From: Bradyrhizobium ivorense
GTDB lineage: Bacteria > Pseudomonadota > Alphaproteobacteria > Rhizobiales > Xanthobacteraceae
DNA: 64,000 nt
NCBI RefSeq assembly: GCF_900696085.1
Contig: NZ_CAADFC020000042.1
Span: 21,998 to 85,997 of the forward strand
Direction: 5' to 3'
This document shows, one piece after another, positions 27,545-38,394 of the stretch (within the stretch, counting starts at the first letter, position 1; each line of letters starts with the position of its first letter). The position numbers and the translations under genes were made by a program. The notes below the pieces were generated by a model. It was not told where the DNA came from. It did no database searches and was given only the letters and a program-made list of their open reading frames with translations.

Positions 27545-28459
27545 TTACTTCTTCGCCGGCGCCATCTTGTTGTCGGCCGGCTTCGGCGCGTCCTTGGCGG
27601 CATCGGCCGCGGCGGGCTTGTCCATGCGCTCGACCTTGGCGGCCTCGCGCAGCTTGGCGACGTAGTCGGCTTGCGCCTTGCGGGTGACGTAGGTCTCGAT
27701 CTGGGCCTTCACCTGCTCGAAGTCCGGCGCCTTGCGGCTGCGCTTTTCCTCGACCTTGATGATGTGCCAGCCGAACTGCGACTTGACCGGATCGGAGATC
27801 TTGCCCGGCTCGAGCGCGAAGGCGACCGCGGAGAATTCCGGCACCATCTGCTCCTTGGTGAAGAAGCCGAGGTCGCCGCCGTCGGCGGCACCGGGATCCT
27901 TCGACTTCTTCTTGGCGAGCTCGGCGAAGTCGGCGCCCTTGTCGAGCTCGGCCTTGACCGCCTTGGCCTCGTCCTCGGTCTCGACCAGGATGTGGCGGGC
28001 ACGCACCTCCTGCTCGCCGGTGATCTGCTTGGCGGCCTCGTCATAGACCTTCTTCATCGCCTCGTCGGTGGTCGCGGCCTTGCCCTCGCTGGCGAGCAGG
28101 CTGTCCATCAAGAGGCGGTTGCGGGTGAAGGCGAGGCGCTTCTTGAACTCGTCGGAGTTCTCGACCTTCTTGTCCTCGGCGGCCTTGGAGACGATCTTCA
28201 TGTCGATCAGGAACGACAGCACGTTGTCCTTCTTGGTCGAGGGGTCCATCTGCGCCAGACTCGGGCCCAGCTCTTCCTCGGCCAGCGCGACGTCGCTGGC
28301 ATGAATCTCGGAACCATTCACCTTCGCGAGCACCGGGTCGGATTCCGCGGCGCGAACCGGCAGGCCGGCGGCCAGCACTGCGACAAGACAGCCCGTCGCG
28401 GCCAGGGTGGCGAGGCCGAGGCGCATGCCGGTTTTGGTATCCGAAGGCGAGGTGGTCAT
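27545..28459 (-). CDS. Exported parvulin-type peptidyl-prolyl isomerase
   Basis: A 304-residue protein with an N-terminal signal (LATLAATGCLVAVLAAGLPVRAAE). A SurA/PrsA-like chaperone region follows, then a parvulin rotamase domain at about residues 140-240 (RARHILVETEDEAKAVKAEL, then GDLGFFTKEQMVPEFSAVAF and SQFGWHIIKVEE). The C-terminus is Ala/Lys/Pro-rich. It probably assists folding of exported proteins in the periplasm. It is divergent from secA, which fits a shared secretion role. The TGC near residue 19 is not a convincing lipobox. Confidence 0.92.
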   Translation of the reverse strand: MTTSPSDTKTGMRLGLATLAATGCLVAVLAAGLPVRAAESDPVLAKVNGSEIHASDVALAEEELGPSLAQMDPSTKKDNVLSFLIDMKIVSKAAEDKKVENSDEFKKRLAFTRNRLLMDSLLASEGKAATTDEAMKKVYDEAAKQITGEQEVRARHILVETEDEAKAVKAELDKGADFAELAKKKSKDPGAADGGDLGFFTKEQMVPEFSAVAFALEPGKISDPVKSQFGWHIIKVEEKRSRKAPDFEQVKAQIETYVTRKAQADYVAKLREAAKVERMDKPAAADAAKDAPKPADNKMAPAKK

Positions 28460-28525
28460 GGAAAATCCTTAGGTCCAAGAGGGGGAAGCTTGAGCGGGGC
28501 GGACACTCGCCCAATCACGCGGCCA

Positions 28526-28607
28526 TGACAACGCGAAAGTGTTGTCAAAATGATGAATTCCTTGACATCTTGGCCAAGTTGACAACCCCCCGACCGGGCC
28601 ATATCTC
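28526..28607. promoter_or_regulatory. Parvulin-secA divergent control region with inverted repeat
   Basis: In the 369-bp gap, TGACAAC at 28526-28532 and GTTGTCA at 28541-28547 form an inverted repeat with 8-base spacing, and TTGACAAC recurs at 28579-28586. The TTGACA at 28579-28584 followed 17 bases later by TATCTC (28602-28607) is a plausible sigma-70-type promoter toward secA. No gene is seen in the rest of the gap. Confidence 0.45.
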
Positions 28608-28828
28608 TGCGCAATCGTGTCAACGGCGAGAGCGCTTATTTTGCTGCGTTTTTGGCCTTTGAACCCAGGATGGCCTGTCTCCCACTCAATTGGCGGAAGA
28701 GCCCCGGGCCGGGGGCTTGAAACGCAGTGCGTCACGGTGAGTTGATAGGCGACCCGGTGGACCGTTCCAGGCTGTAACCGAACACTGAACCAAGACCGAA
28801 ACTCGAGACCGAAGAACAGGAATTCCGC

Positions 28829-31708
<2,880 letters not shown>

Positions 31709-31822
31709 CTGATGACATCAATCGTCGGTGCGTTCTCGGCCGCTGAGCATTGAGAAGGGCCGCCGGCCACCATTGCTTTCGGCGCGTCGCAGAGCGGGTT
31801 GCCTCGTCGACGATATCGACCG

Positions 31823-32995
31823 TCAGGGTCGGCGGCGGCGTTCGGCCTCCTGCAAGGCCGCAAGCTGCGTGCGCAAAACGGCGAGGATGTCGTCGCTGAG
31901 GTCCCGCATCTCGCCCTGCAGCTCGCCGAGCATCGCGAATGTCTTCAGATCGGCCGCCATCGCGCGCTTCACATAGTTTGAGTATTGCTCCTTGCGGTCG
32001 CTCAGATCGTCTTCGAACAGACGGATCTGCTGTCCGGTCTCGACGATCTCCGCAGCCAGGTCGGCGTCCGGCATCTGCCCGCCGGCGGCCCTGCTGATGA
32101 GCTGATCCGAGCTGATCTTCATGGCCGCAAGGTCGAGGCTCGACGCGATCTTCCCGGAGTAGAGCTCGCAGAAATTCGTCCGCTGCAGGGCGGCGGCGAT
32201 CACGGCGTCGAGGTCCTTGCTTTTGGTGTCGCGCAGCAGCAGCTCGAGCTCGAAGAAGCTGCGCGGATTGGCGTCGGCCTTCGTCTTCTTGATCGCGGAC
32301 TGGACGGATTTGCTGCCGAGCATTTTCAGCTTCTGCTCGGTCTCCCACTGGTGCGGCCGCTGTTCCGGATTCGGCTCGTCGAGATACCAGTAGGGTCCCT
32401 CGAGCGCGCGCATCTGCTTCAGCGCAGAATCGGTGGCGTCCTCCAGATAGGGAGATTCCGGCAGATGTCCGGGCGCGATCTTGGAAAGCTTTCTGCCTGG
32501 TACCAGCGGATCGGTGATGCGGGCCATCCGCATCGCCTTGTCGTAGGCTTCGACCACCAGCTGCGAGCAGAACATCGCTCTCGGATCCGGCTTGGTCGGC
32601 AGCTTGACCCCAACCGCGCCCGCCAGCGAATAGCCGCGCTGCAGGTCCTGGTGGCCGGCGTCTGCTGCGAACTTCGCGATCGCCTGCGCGTGCGGCACGT
32701 CGCGACGCAATCGCAACAGGCGGACATTGTCGCGCTTTCGCACGCTGGTGCCCTTGATGGCGAACCGGCACACCCCGGTTCCGATCGCCTCGATGAAGTG
32801 CCCGTAACCGATGCAGAGCGCCGCATGGCTGAACTCGGTCCGCGTGGCGGCGCGGATCGCCAGGCTCTTCAGCGAAGGGGTCCGCGTGACGAGGATGTCG
32901 CCGGGCTGCACGTGGTCGGGATCGAACCGCCAAAAGACCTTTTCGCCGGAATGATCGTCGGCCGCTGCGGCCCTTGCCTTGTCGGAACTTCGCAT
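31823..32995 (-). CDS. YiiX/YebB-like permuted papain-fold protein
   Basis: A 390-residue protein whose first 160 residues match the circularly permuted NlpC/P60-like YiiX/YebB family. PGDILVTRTP leads to the catalytic His H57 in FSHAALCIGYGHFIEAIG, and the nucleophile follows as C143 in MFCSQLVVEAYDKA. His before Cys is the mark of the permuted fold. The remaining 230 residues are helical and charged, unlike anything I recognise. There is no signal peptide, so it is probably cytoplasmic. ATG 32995 has GGAGCG at good spacing. Members may be peptidases, amidases or lipid acyltransferases; the substrate is unknown. Confidence 0.8.
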   Translation of the reverse strand: MRSSDKARAAAADDHSGEKVFWRFDPDHVQPGDILVTRTPSLKSLAIRAATRTEFSHAALCIGYGHFIEAIGTGVCRFAIKGTSVRKRDNVRLLRLRRDVPHAQAIAKFAADAGHQDLQRGYSLAGAVGVKLPTKPDPRAMFCSQLVVEAYDKAMRMARITDPLVPGRKLSKIAPGHLPESPYLEDATDSALKQMRALEGPYWYLDEPNPEQRPHQWETEQKLKMLGSKSVQSAIKKTKADANPRSFFELELLLRDTKSKDLDAVIAAALQRTNFCELYSGKIASSLDLAAMKISSDQLISRAAGGQMPDADLAAEIVETGQQIRLFEDDLSDRKEQYSNYVKRAMAADLKTFAMLGELQGEMRDLSDDILAVLRTQLAALQEAERRRRP

Positions 32996-33233
32996 GATGC
33001 GCTCCAAAAAGGGCTGTTTGAAAACGTCGCAAAAAAAATCGCCTCGCGCAGCAGTCGGGTTGGCCGGCATGCGGGAAGCCGATAACCGGGCCTAAAGGCG
33101 TGGAATGCTCTCCATACATCCTATGCGTGTAGGAATAGCTGCGCAAAATAAATTGGCGTGATCGCGTTTGCCCCGGGCCGTGGGGTCCGGGTCAGGCGCG
33201 TTCACCCCGAAGCCGGGGCCGGCGGGCCGCATC

Positions 33234-33671
33234 TCACCCCGCATACGCCTCGTCGAGATCGGCGATCACGATCTTCTGCATCTTCAGCATCGCCTGCATC
33301 ACGCGATCTGCTTTGGCGCGGTCGGGGTCGCTCAGATAGCGGCCGAGCGCGGTCGGGATCACCTGCCAGGACAGGCCGAACTTGTCCTTGAGCCAGCCGC
33401 AGCGCGATTCCTGGCCGCCGTCGGCGGTCAGCTTGTCCCAGAAGTAATCCACCTGCTGCTGGGTCTCGACGCTGAGGAAGAACGACACCGCCTCGTTGAA
33501 CTTGTATTGCGGACCGCCATTGAGCGCGTGGAAGCGCTGGCCCGCGAGCTCGAAGGTCGCCATGAAGTCGCTGACGGTCTCGATCTCGGCATCGGGAAAC
33601 ACCGACTTGTAGAAGGCAACGGCCTCGCGGACGTTGTTGTCGAGCCAGAGGAACGGGGTGATCGAAGTCAT
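33234..33671 (-). CDS. VOC-superfamily protein, PhnB-like
   Basis: A 145-residue glyoxalase-fold protein of the PhnB-like/3-demethylubiquinone methyltransferase-like group (SITPFLWLDNNVREAVAFYKSVFPDAEI, FHALNGGPQYKFNEAVSFFLSVETQQQVDYFWDKL, and the end GLSWQVIPTALGRYLSDPD). The enzymatic role is not established for this group. ATG 33671 has GGAGG upstream; the frame runs open to 33782. It lies between the YiiX-like and MarR genes on the same strand. Confidence 0.88.
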   Translation of the reverse strand: MTSITPFLWLDNNVREAVAFYKSVFPDAEIETVSDFMATFELAGQRFHALNGGPQYKFNEAVSFFLSVETQQQVDYFWDKLTADGGQESRCGWLKDKFGLSWQVIPTALGRYLSDPDRAKADRVMQAMLKMQKIVIADLDEAYAG

Positions 33672-33838
33672 GACGGGATGGCCTCCTCGGAGATGGGGCG
33701 GGTGAAACCTTCGCGCGGTGGAACACGAAGGCTGCGCCGCAGGCGCACCCTGAGGACGGATGGAACAGCCCTGGCCCGACATATCGCGGCCGGTCTTTTC
33801 GCTGCTGCGATGCGGGACCGGTTCGGGCAGGCCGGGCG

Positions 33839-34306
33839 TCAGTTGGCGCTGCCGATCAGGCTTTCCAAGAGGCGCTTCAGCTCATTGGTCGATTTGTCGC
33901 CGTAGCTCTCGACGATGTGCTCCTCCTGGCTCACCGCCAGCGAGTTCAGCCGCCGCGACAGCGCCTTGCCGCGGTCGGAGACGTACATCAGGACCTTGCG
34001 GCGGTCCTTCGGGTCCTGCACGCGGTAGACCAGCGTGTCCGACACCATGCGATCGATCATCTTGGTCAAGGTCGGATGGTTGAGCAGCACGGCATCGGCG
34101 AGCTCGCCCATCGAGTGGCCGTTGCCGTCGGACAGCACCTTTAGGATGCGCCACTGCTCGACCGGCACGCCCTCCTTGCTGAGGCGCATTTCCAACTGCC
34201 GGTTGATCTCCCGGTTGGCTTGCGCGAGCAGGTAGGCGAGGTGTTCGGTGATTGGGGAGTTTTCTTTCGGCGGTTTGGCCACGGTGTGCGCTTCGTATTG
34301 GTCCAA
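33839..34306 (-). CDS. MarR-family regulator of the amide cluster (inferred)
   Basis: A 155-residue MarR protein. The winged HTH occupies about residues 45-130 (VPVEQWRILKVLSDGNGHSMGELADAVLLNHPTLTKMIDRMVSDTLVYR, wing DPKDRRKVLMYVSDRG). It is divergent from the AmiC-like sensor gene, and the shared 159-bp gap holds a perfect 12-bp palindrome, so self-control and control of the amide genes are likely (inference). MarR proteins usually release DNA on binding a small ligand. Confidence 0.93.
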   Translation of the reverse strand: MDQYEAHTVAKPPKENSPITEHLAYLLAQANREINRQLEMRLSKEGVPVEQWRILKVLSDGNGHSMGELADAVLLNHPTLTKMIDRMVSDTLVYRVQDPKDRRKVLMYVSDRGKALSRRLNSLAVSQEEHIVESYGDKSTNELKRLLESLIGSAN

Positions 34307-34355
34307 ATGAGCGAATGACTGGCAATCTCTGCTGCATCTATATGCACGCCAATCC

Positions 34356-34372
34356 TTGAATATTCAATATTC
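34356..34372. promoter_or_regulatory. Candidate MarR operator, TTGAATATTCAA
   Basis: A perfect 12-bp palindrome at 34356-34367 overlaps a second near-palindrome, GAATATT-C-AATATTC (34358-34372), in an AT-rich island of an otherwise GC-rich region. It is placed between the divergent MarR and AmiC-like genes. The half-site TTGAA/TTCAA recurs at the amidase promoter. Confidence 0.55.
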
Positions 34373-34465
34373 TCAAAATAGGATCATTGCCCAACAAAAG
34401 GGCGGATGCCGCGGCCGCCCGCCGAATGTGCCTCTTTTGGGCCTGGTGCCAGACAGGGAGTTGGC

Positions 34466-35650
34466 GTGCGCTCGACGGTAAGTTTTCCGGCCCGCGGCGA
34501 GCCTGTGCTGCCGCCGTCACTGTTGCGCAATCTGTCGTGGCCGGCAGCCGACCGCACATGGTCACCCGACGATCACGCCTTCGCCAGGCGGCGTGGCGCC
34601 AATAGCAAGCTCCGGATCGGCGGCTTCATCTGCTGCAGCGGATCGCCCGGCGTCTGGGGCCCCTGCGCCACCAACAGCGCCGAGCTTGCGGTTGCCGAGA
34701 TCAACCGGCGCGGCGGCATCCTCGGACGTGAGATCGAGCTGTCGATCTACGACGCCGGCGGGCCACCCGAGGAGGTGGTGCAGCGCGCCGAGCAGGCGAT
34801 GGCCTGCGACGACCTCGACCTCGTCATCGGATTGCACACCAGCGCGGTCCGGCTGGCGCTGCGCAAGGTGATCACCCGCAATCGCATCCCCTACATCTAT
34901 ACGTCGGTCTATGAGGGCGGCGAGCAGACCCCGGGCGTGGTCGCGATCGGCGAGACGCCGCGTTGGCAGAGCCGACCCTCGATCCACTGGCTGGCCGACG
35001 TCAGGAAGGCGTCGCGCTGGTACCTGATCGGCAGCGACTATGTCTGGCCATGGCAGTCGCATCGCGCGGTGAAGCGCTACATCGCGGAGACCGGCGGGCA
35101 GGTGGTCGGTGAGGAATTCGTCCCGCTCGGCGAGGACGAGCACGAGCCGCATCTGGCGCGCATCCGCGCGGCCAAGCCCGATGTGGTGCTGATCTCGCTG
35201 ATCGGTACCGACAGCATCACCTTCAACCGGGCGTTCGGCGAGTGCGGGCTCGCCGCGACCACGCTGCGGCTTGGCGGTGCGATGGACGAGACCGTGCTAC
35301 TCGGCATCGGCGCCGACAATTCCGAGAACCTGTTCTGCGCCTCCGGCTATTTCCCCGGCATCGGCTCGCAGGCCAACGACGATTTTCAGATCCGCTATCG
35401 CGCGATGTTCGGCCCGAACGCGCCGCCGGTCGGCTCGCTCGGCCAGTCGAGCTACGAGGGGCTGCGGCTGCTCGAGGCCGCGGCCAACAAGGCCGGCACG
35501 CTGGCGATGGAGCCCTTGATCGCGGCCGCGCGCAACGTGGTCTACACCGGGGCGCGCGGCCCGGTCACCGTGCGCGACGGCCGCGCCCGGATGTCGATGT
35601 ATCTCGCCGAAGCCGACGGTCTCGATTTCCGGCTGATCAAGCCGATCTGA
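34466..35650 (+). CDS. AmiC/FmdD-like amide- or urea-sensing binding protein
   Basis: A type I periplasmic-binding-fold protein of the Peripla_BP_5 group (LRIGGFICCSGSPGVWGPCATNSAELAVAEINRRGGILGREIEL, VIGLHTSAVRLAL, YEGGEQTPGVVAIGETP, WYLIGSDYVWPWQSHRAVKRYIAETGG). No signal peptide is present: the first 60 residues are polar. This suggests a cytoplasmic AmiC-type sensor rather than a transporter subunit. I chose GTG 34466, which has GGGAG five bases upstream, giving 394 residues; ATG 34406 is the other option. AmiC controls amidase through the antiterminator AmiR, but no ANTAR gene is nearby. It precedes the amidase gene and transporter. Confidence 0.8.
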   Translation: MRSTVSFPARGEPVLPPSLLRNLSWPAADRTWSPDDHAFARRRGANSKLRIGGFICCSGSPGVWGPCATNSAELAVAEINRRGGILGREIELSIYDAGGPPEEVVQRAEQAMACDDLDLVIGLHTSAVRLALRKVITRNRIPYIYTSVYEGGEQTPGVVAIGETPRWQSRPSIHWLADVRKASRWYLIGSDYVWPWQSHRAVKRYIAETGGQVVGEEFVPLGEDEHEPHLARIRAAKPDVVLISLIGTDSITFNRAFGECGLAATTLRLGGAMDETVLLGIGADNSENLFCASGYFPGIGSQANDDFQIRYRAMFGPNAPPVGSLGQSSYEGLRLLEAAANKAGTLAMEPLIAAARNVVYTGARGPVTVRDGRARMSMYLAEADGLDFRLIKPI

Positions 35651-35654
35651 CGTT

Positions 35655-35790
35655 TCTTACCTCTCCCGCTTGCGGGGGAGGTCGCATTGCATCGAAGATG
35701 CAATGTGGTGGGGGCTCTCTCCACAGTGAGGTTCTCGCTTTCGGAGCCACCCCCACCCCGACCCTCCCCGCAAGCGGGAGAGGGAGCGCA
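35655..35790. repeat. Long inverted repeat, CTCTCCCGCTTGCGGG arms
   Basis: Arms CCTCTCCCGCTTGCGGGGGA at about 35662 and a complementary CGCAAGCGGGAGAGGG at about 35767-35783 enclose a GCATTGCATC/GATGCAATG inner hairpin. It separates the AmiC-like gene from the amidase gene and would be transcribed as a strong hairpin, so the two may be separate units. Confidence 0.75.
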
Positions 35791-35866
35791 ACCTCGGCTC
35801 GGTGAGACGGGCTGACCTGATCTCGCTGTGTCGAAGCCGCGCATACGCTGTCGTTCGAAATAATAC

Positions 35867-35894
35867 TTGAAAAGGAAAATATTTCCGTTTTCAA
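35867..35894. promoter_or_regulatory. Candidate operator upstream of the amidase gene
   Basis: A 28-bp interrupted palindrome: TTGAAAA at 35867-35873 and TTTTCAA at 35888-35894, with inner GGAAA and TTTCC. It is AT-rich, stands 81 bp before the amidase start, and shares the TTGAA/TTCAA half-sites with the palindrome at 34356. Confidence 0.5.
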
Positions 35895-35975
35895 TACCGC
35901 ATCACGCCGACGGCCCGCGATCCAAGAACGGGCGGCGGCGCTGCGCCCAGGGACAACAAAATCCAGGAGAGCCCC

Positions 35976-37490
35976 GTGACCGTCTCCCTTCCCACCCCAT
36001 CGCAATTGCGCGCCGTCGCCGAACAGTGCGGCCTGTCGCTGACCGAAGAGGACGTCGCCTCGTTCCGCGGCCTGATGCAGGGCTCGATCGAGGCCTACAA
36101 CCTCGTCGCCCAGATGCCGGATGAACTGCCCGAGGTGAAATATCCGCGCACGCCGGGCACAAGGCCGGCGCCGGAGGAGAACAAGCACAACGCCTGGTAC
36201 CGCAAGGCGACGGTGAAGGGCGCAAGTTCCGGCAAGCTCAAGGGCAAGACGGTGGCGCTGAAGGACAACATCATGCTGGCCGGCGTGCCCATGACCAACG
36301 GCTCCTCGACGCTGGAAGGCTATATTCCCGACTTCGACGCCACCATCGTCACCCGCATGCTCGATGCCGGGGCCGAGATCGTCGGCAAGACTCACTGCGA
36401 GCACTTCTGCCTCTCCGGCGGCAGCCACACCGGCTCCTACGGCCCGGTGCACAATCCGCACAAGATGGGCTATTCGGCCGGTGGCTCGTCCTCGGGCTCC
36501 GGCGTCGTGGTCGCGCTCGGCGAGGTCGACATGGCGATCGGCGGCGACCAGGGCGGCTCGATCCGCATGCCGTCCTCGTTCTGCGGCACTTACGGCATGA
36601 AGCCGACCTGGGGCCTCGTGCCCTACACCGGCATCATGCCGATCGAGATCTATGTCGACCACACCGGCCCGATGACCGCGACGGTGGAAGACAACGCGCT
36701 GCTCTTGGAAGTGCTCGCCGGCGACGACGGCTACGATCCGCGCATCAAGGCGCCCAAGGTCGAGGACTACACCAAGGCGCTGGGCGCCGGCGTCAAGGGC
36801 ATGAAGATCGGCATCGTCAAGGAAGGCTTTGAGCAGCCGACCGCCGAGGCCGCGGTGAACGAGAGCGTGCGCGAGGCCGCAAAGCGCTTCAAGGACCTCG
36901 GCGCCTCGATCGATACGGTGTCGATCCCGATGCATCTGGCCGGCGGCGCGATCTGGACCCCGATCGGCACCGAAGGCCTGACCCAGACCATGATGTTCGG
37001 CGACGGCTACGGCCTCAGCCGCGGCGATCTCTATTCGACCTCGCTGATGGATTTCCATCGCGGCTGGCGCCGCCAGGCGGACTCGCTGTCCGAGACCACA
37101 AAACTGTTCATGATGCTCGGCACCTACATCAACAACAACTTTGGTCCGCGCTTCTACGGCAAGGCGCTCAACATCTCCCGCCGCCTGACCGCGGCCTATG
37201 ACAAGGCGTTCAAGGATTACGATCTCTTGCTGATGCCGACCACGCCGATGAAGGCGACAAAGCTGCCGGAGCCCAATGCCAGCCGCGAGGAGTATGTCGC
37301 CCGGGCGCTGGAGATGATCGGCAACACTGCGCCGTTCGACATCACCCATCACCCGGCGATGTCGCTGCCCTGCGGCATGGTCGACGGCCTGCCGGTCGGG
37401 CTGATGCTGGTCGGCCGGATGTTCGAGGAAAAGACCATCTACCGCGCCGCGCATGCCTTCGAGCAGGCCGGCGACTGGAAGAAGATGTGA
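35976..37490 (+). CDS. Amidase (amidase-signature family)
   Basis: A 504-residue amidase that hydrolyses carboxamides to acid and ammonia. The Ser-cisSer-Lys triad falls at K96 (VALKDNIML), S171 (SAGGSSSGSG) and S195 (GGDQGGSIRMP). This is the numbering I recall for the Rhodococcus enzyme linked to nitrile hydratase, and GGDQGGSIR is typical of that branch. The GTG start at 35976 has AGGAGA upstream. No nitrile hydratase gene is nearby. It is followed by a complete amide- or amino-acid-type ABC transporter, which suggests uptake and hydrolysis of the same compound (inference). Confidence 0.92.
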   Translation: MTVSLPTPSQLRAVAEQCGLSLTEEDVASFRGLMQGSIEAYNLVAQMPDELPEVKYPRTPGTRPAPEENKHNAWYRKATVKGASSGKLKGKTVALKDNIMLAGVPMTNGSSTLEGYIPDFDATIVTRMLDAGAEIVGKTHCEHFCLSGGSHTGSYGPVHNPHKMGYSAGGSSSGSGVVVALGEVDMAIGGDQGGSIRMPSSFCGTYGMKPTWGLVPYTGIMPIEIYVDHTGPMTATVEDNALLLEVLAGDDGYDPRIKAPKVEDYTKALGAGVKGMKIGIVKEGFEQPTAEAAVNESVREAAKRFKDLGASIDTVSIPMHLAGGAIWTPIGTEGLTQTMMFGDGYGLSRGDLYSTSLMDFHRGWRRQADSLSETTKLFMMLGTYINNNFGPRFYGKALNISRRLTAAYDKAFKDYDLLLMPTTPMKATKLPEPNASREEYVARALEMIGNTAPFDITHHPAMSLPCGMVDGLPVGLMLVGRMFEEKTIYRAAHAFEQAGDWKKM

Positions 37491-37532
37491 GGCGCTCCTT
37501 GCCGTTGTTGTCAGCCGCAGGAATCGAACGCC

Positions 37533-38390
37533 ATGGCCACTAGCTTCGCCGCGGCGTTCGAGATCGTGAGCTTTGGCGCGATCATCGTCTTGGTCGTGCT
37601 CGGGCTCGGCATCATCGCCAGCATGATGGGCATCTTCAACTTCGCGCAGGGCGAGTTCGTCCTGCTCGGCGCCTACGTCACCTATCTGGCGTCCGCGCAC
37701 GGCGCGCCGATCTGGGTCGGCATGATCGCCGCGCCCTTCGTGGTCGGCGCGCTCGGCTTCGTGCTGGAGGCGCTGATCATCCGCCGCTTCTATGCCGCGC
37801 CGATCGTCGCGATGCTCGGCACCTATGCGCTTGGCCTGATCATCCGCGAGAGCGTGCGCGGCCTGATCGGCGGCTTCTATCTCACGGTGCCGGAGCCGAT
37901 CGGCGGCTCGATCGACCTCGGCTCGATTCACATTTCGGCCTGGCGTTTCACCATCATCGTGATCACGCTATTGGTGATGGCAGCCTGCTATCTGCTGCTG
38001 TCGCGCACCAGCTTTGGCTTGCGCGTGCGCGCGACGCTGGAGAACCCGGCGCTGGCGCGCGCCTCCGGGATCTCGACGCCGTTGATCTACGGCGCCACCT
38101 TCGCGTTCGGCGCGGCGCTGGCCGGGCTTGCCGGCGCGCTGATCGTGCCGGTGTTCAGCCTGTTCGCCGATCTCGGCATCCGCTTCCTGATCCAGGGCTT
38201 TGTCGCCGTGATGGTCGGCGGGGTCGGCTCCTTCATCGGGCCGGTCGCCGGCGCCGCTGTGATCGGCACGCTCAGCGCCGCGCTGCCATGGATCATGTCG
38301 CCGGTCGTCGCCGACGTGCTGGTCTTCGTGCTCGCCATTGCCTTCATCAAATTCCGGCCGCAGGGCCTCATCGCTGGAAAAGGGGTTTAG
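37533..38390 (+). CDS. Branched-chain-type ABC transporter permease (LivH/UrtB-like)
   Basis: A 285-residue inner-membrane permease with about eight hydrophobic segments. It has the LivH-type start (FGAIIVLVVLGLGIIASMMGIFNFAQGEFVLLGAYVTYL) and the EAA-like loop (LENPALARASGISTPLIYGATFAFGAALAGLAGAL). It forms the channel with the LivM-like partner downstream. It lies 42 bp after the amidase gene and 4 bp before the binding-protein gene. Confidence 0.9.
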   Translation: MATSFAAAFEIVSFGAIIVLVVLGLGIIASMMGIFNFAQGEFVLLGAYVTYLASAHGAPIWVGMIAAPFVVGALGFVLEALIIRRFYAAPIVAMLGTYALGLIIRESVRGLIGGFYLTVPEPIGGSIDLGSIHISAWRFTIIVITLLVMAACYLLLSRTSFGLRVRATLENPALARASGISTPLIYGATFAFGAALAGLAGALIVPVFSLFADLGIRFLIQGFVAVMVGGVGSFIGPVAGAAVIGTLSAALPWIMSPVVADVLVFVLAIAFIKFRPQGLIAGKGV

Positions 38391-38394
38391 TTCC

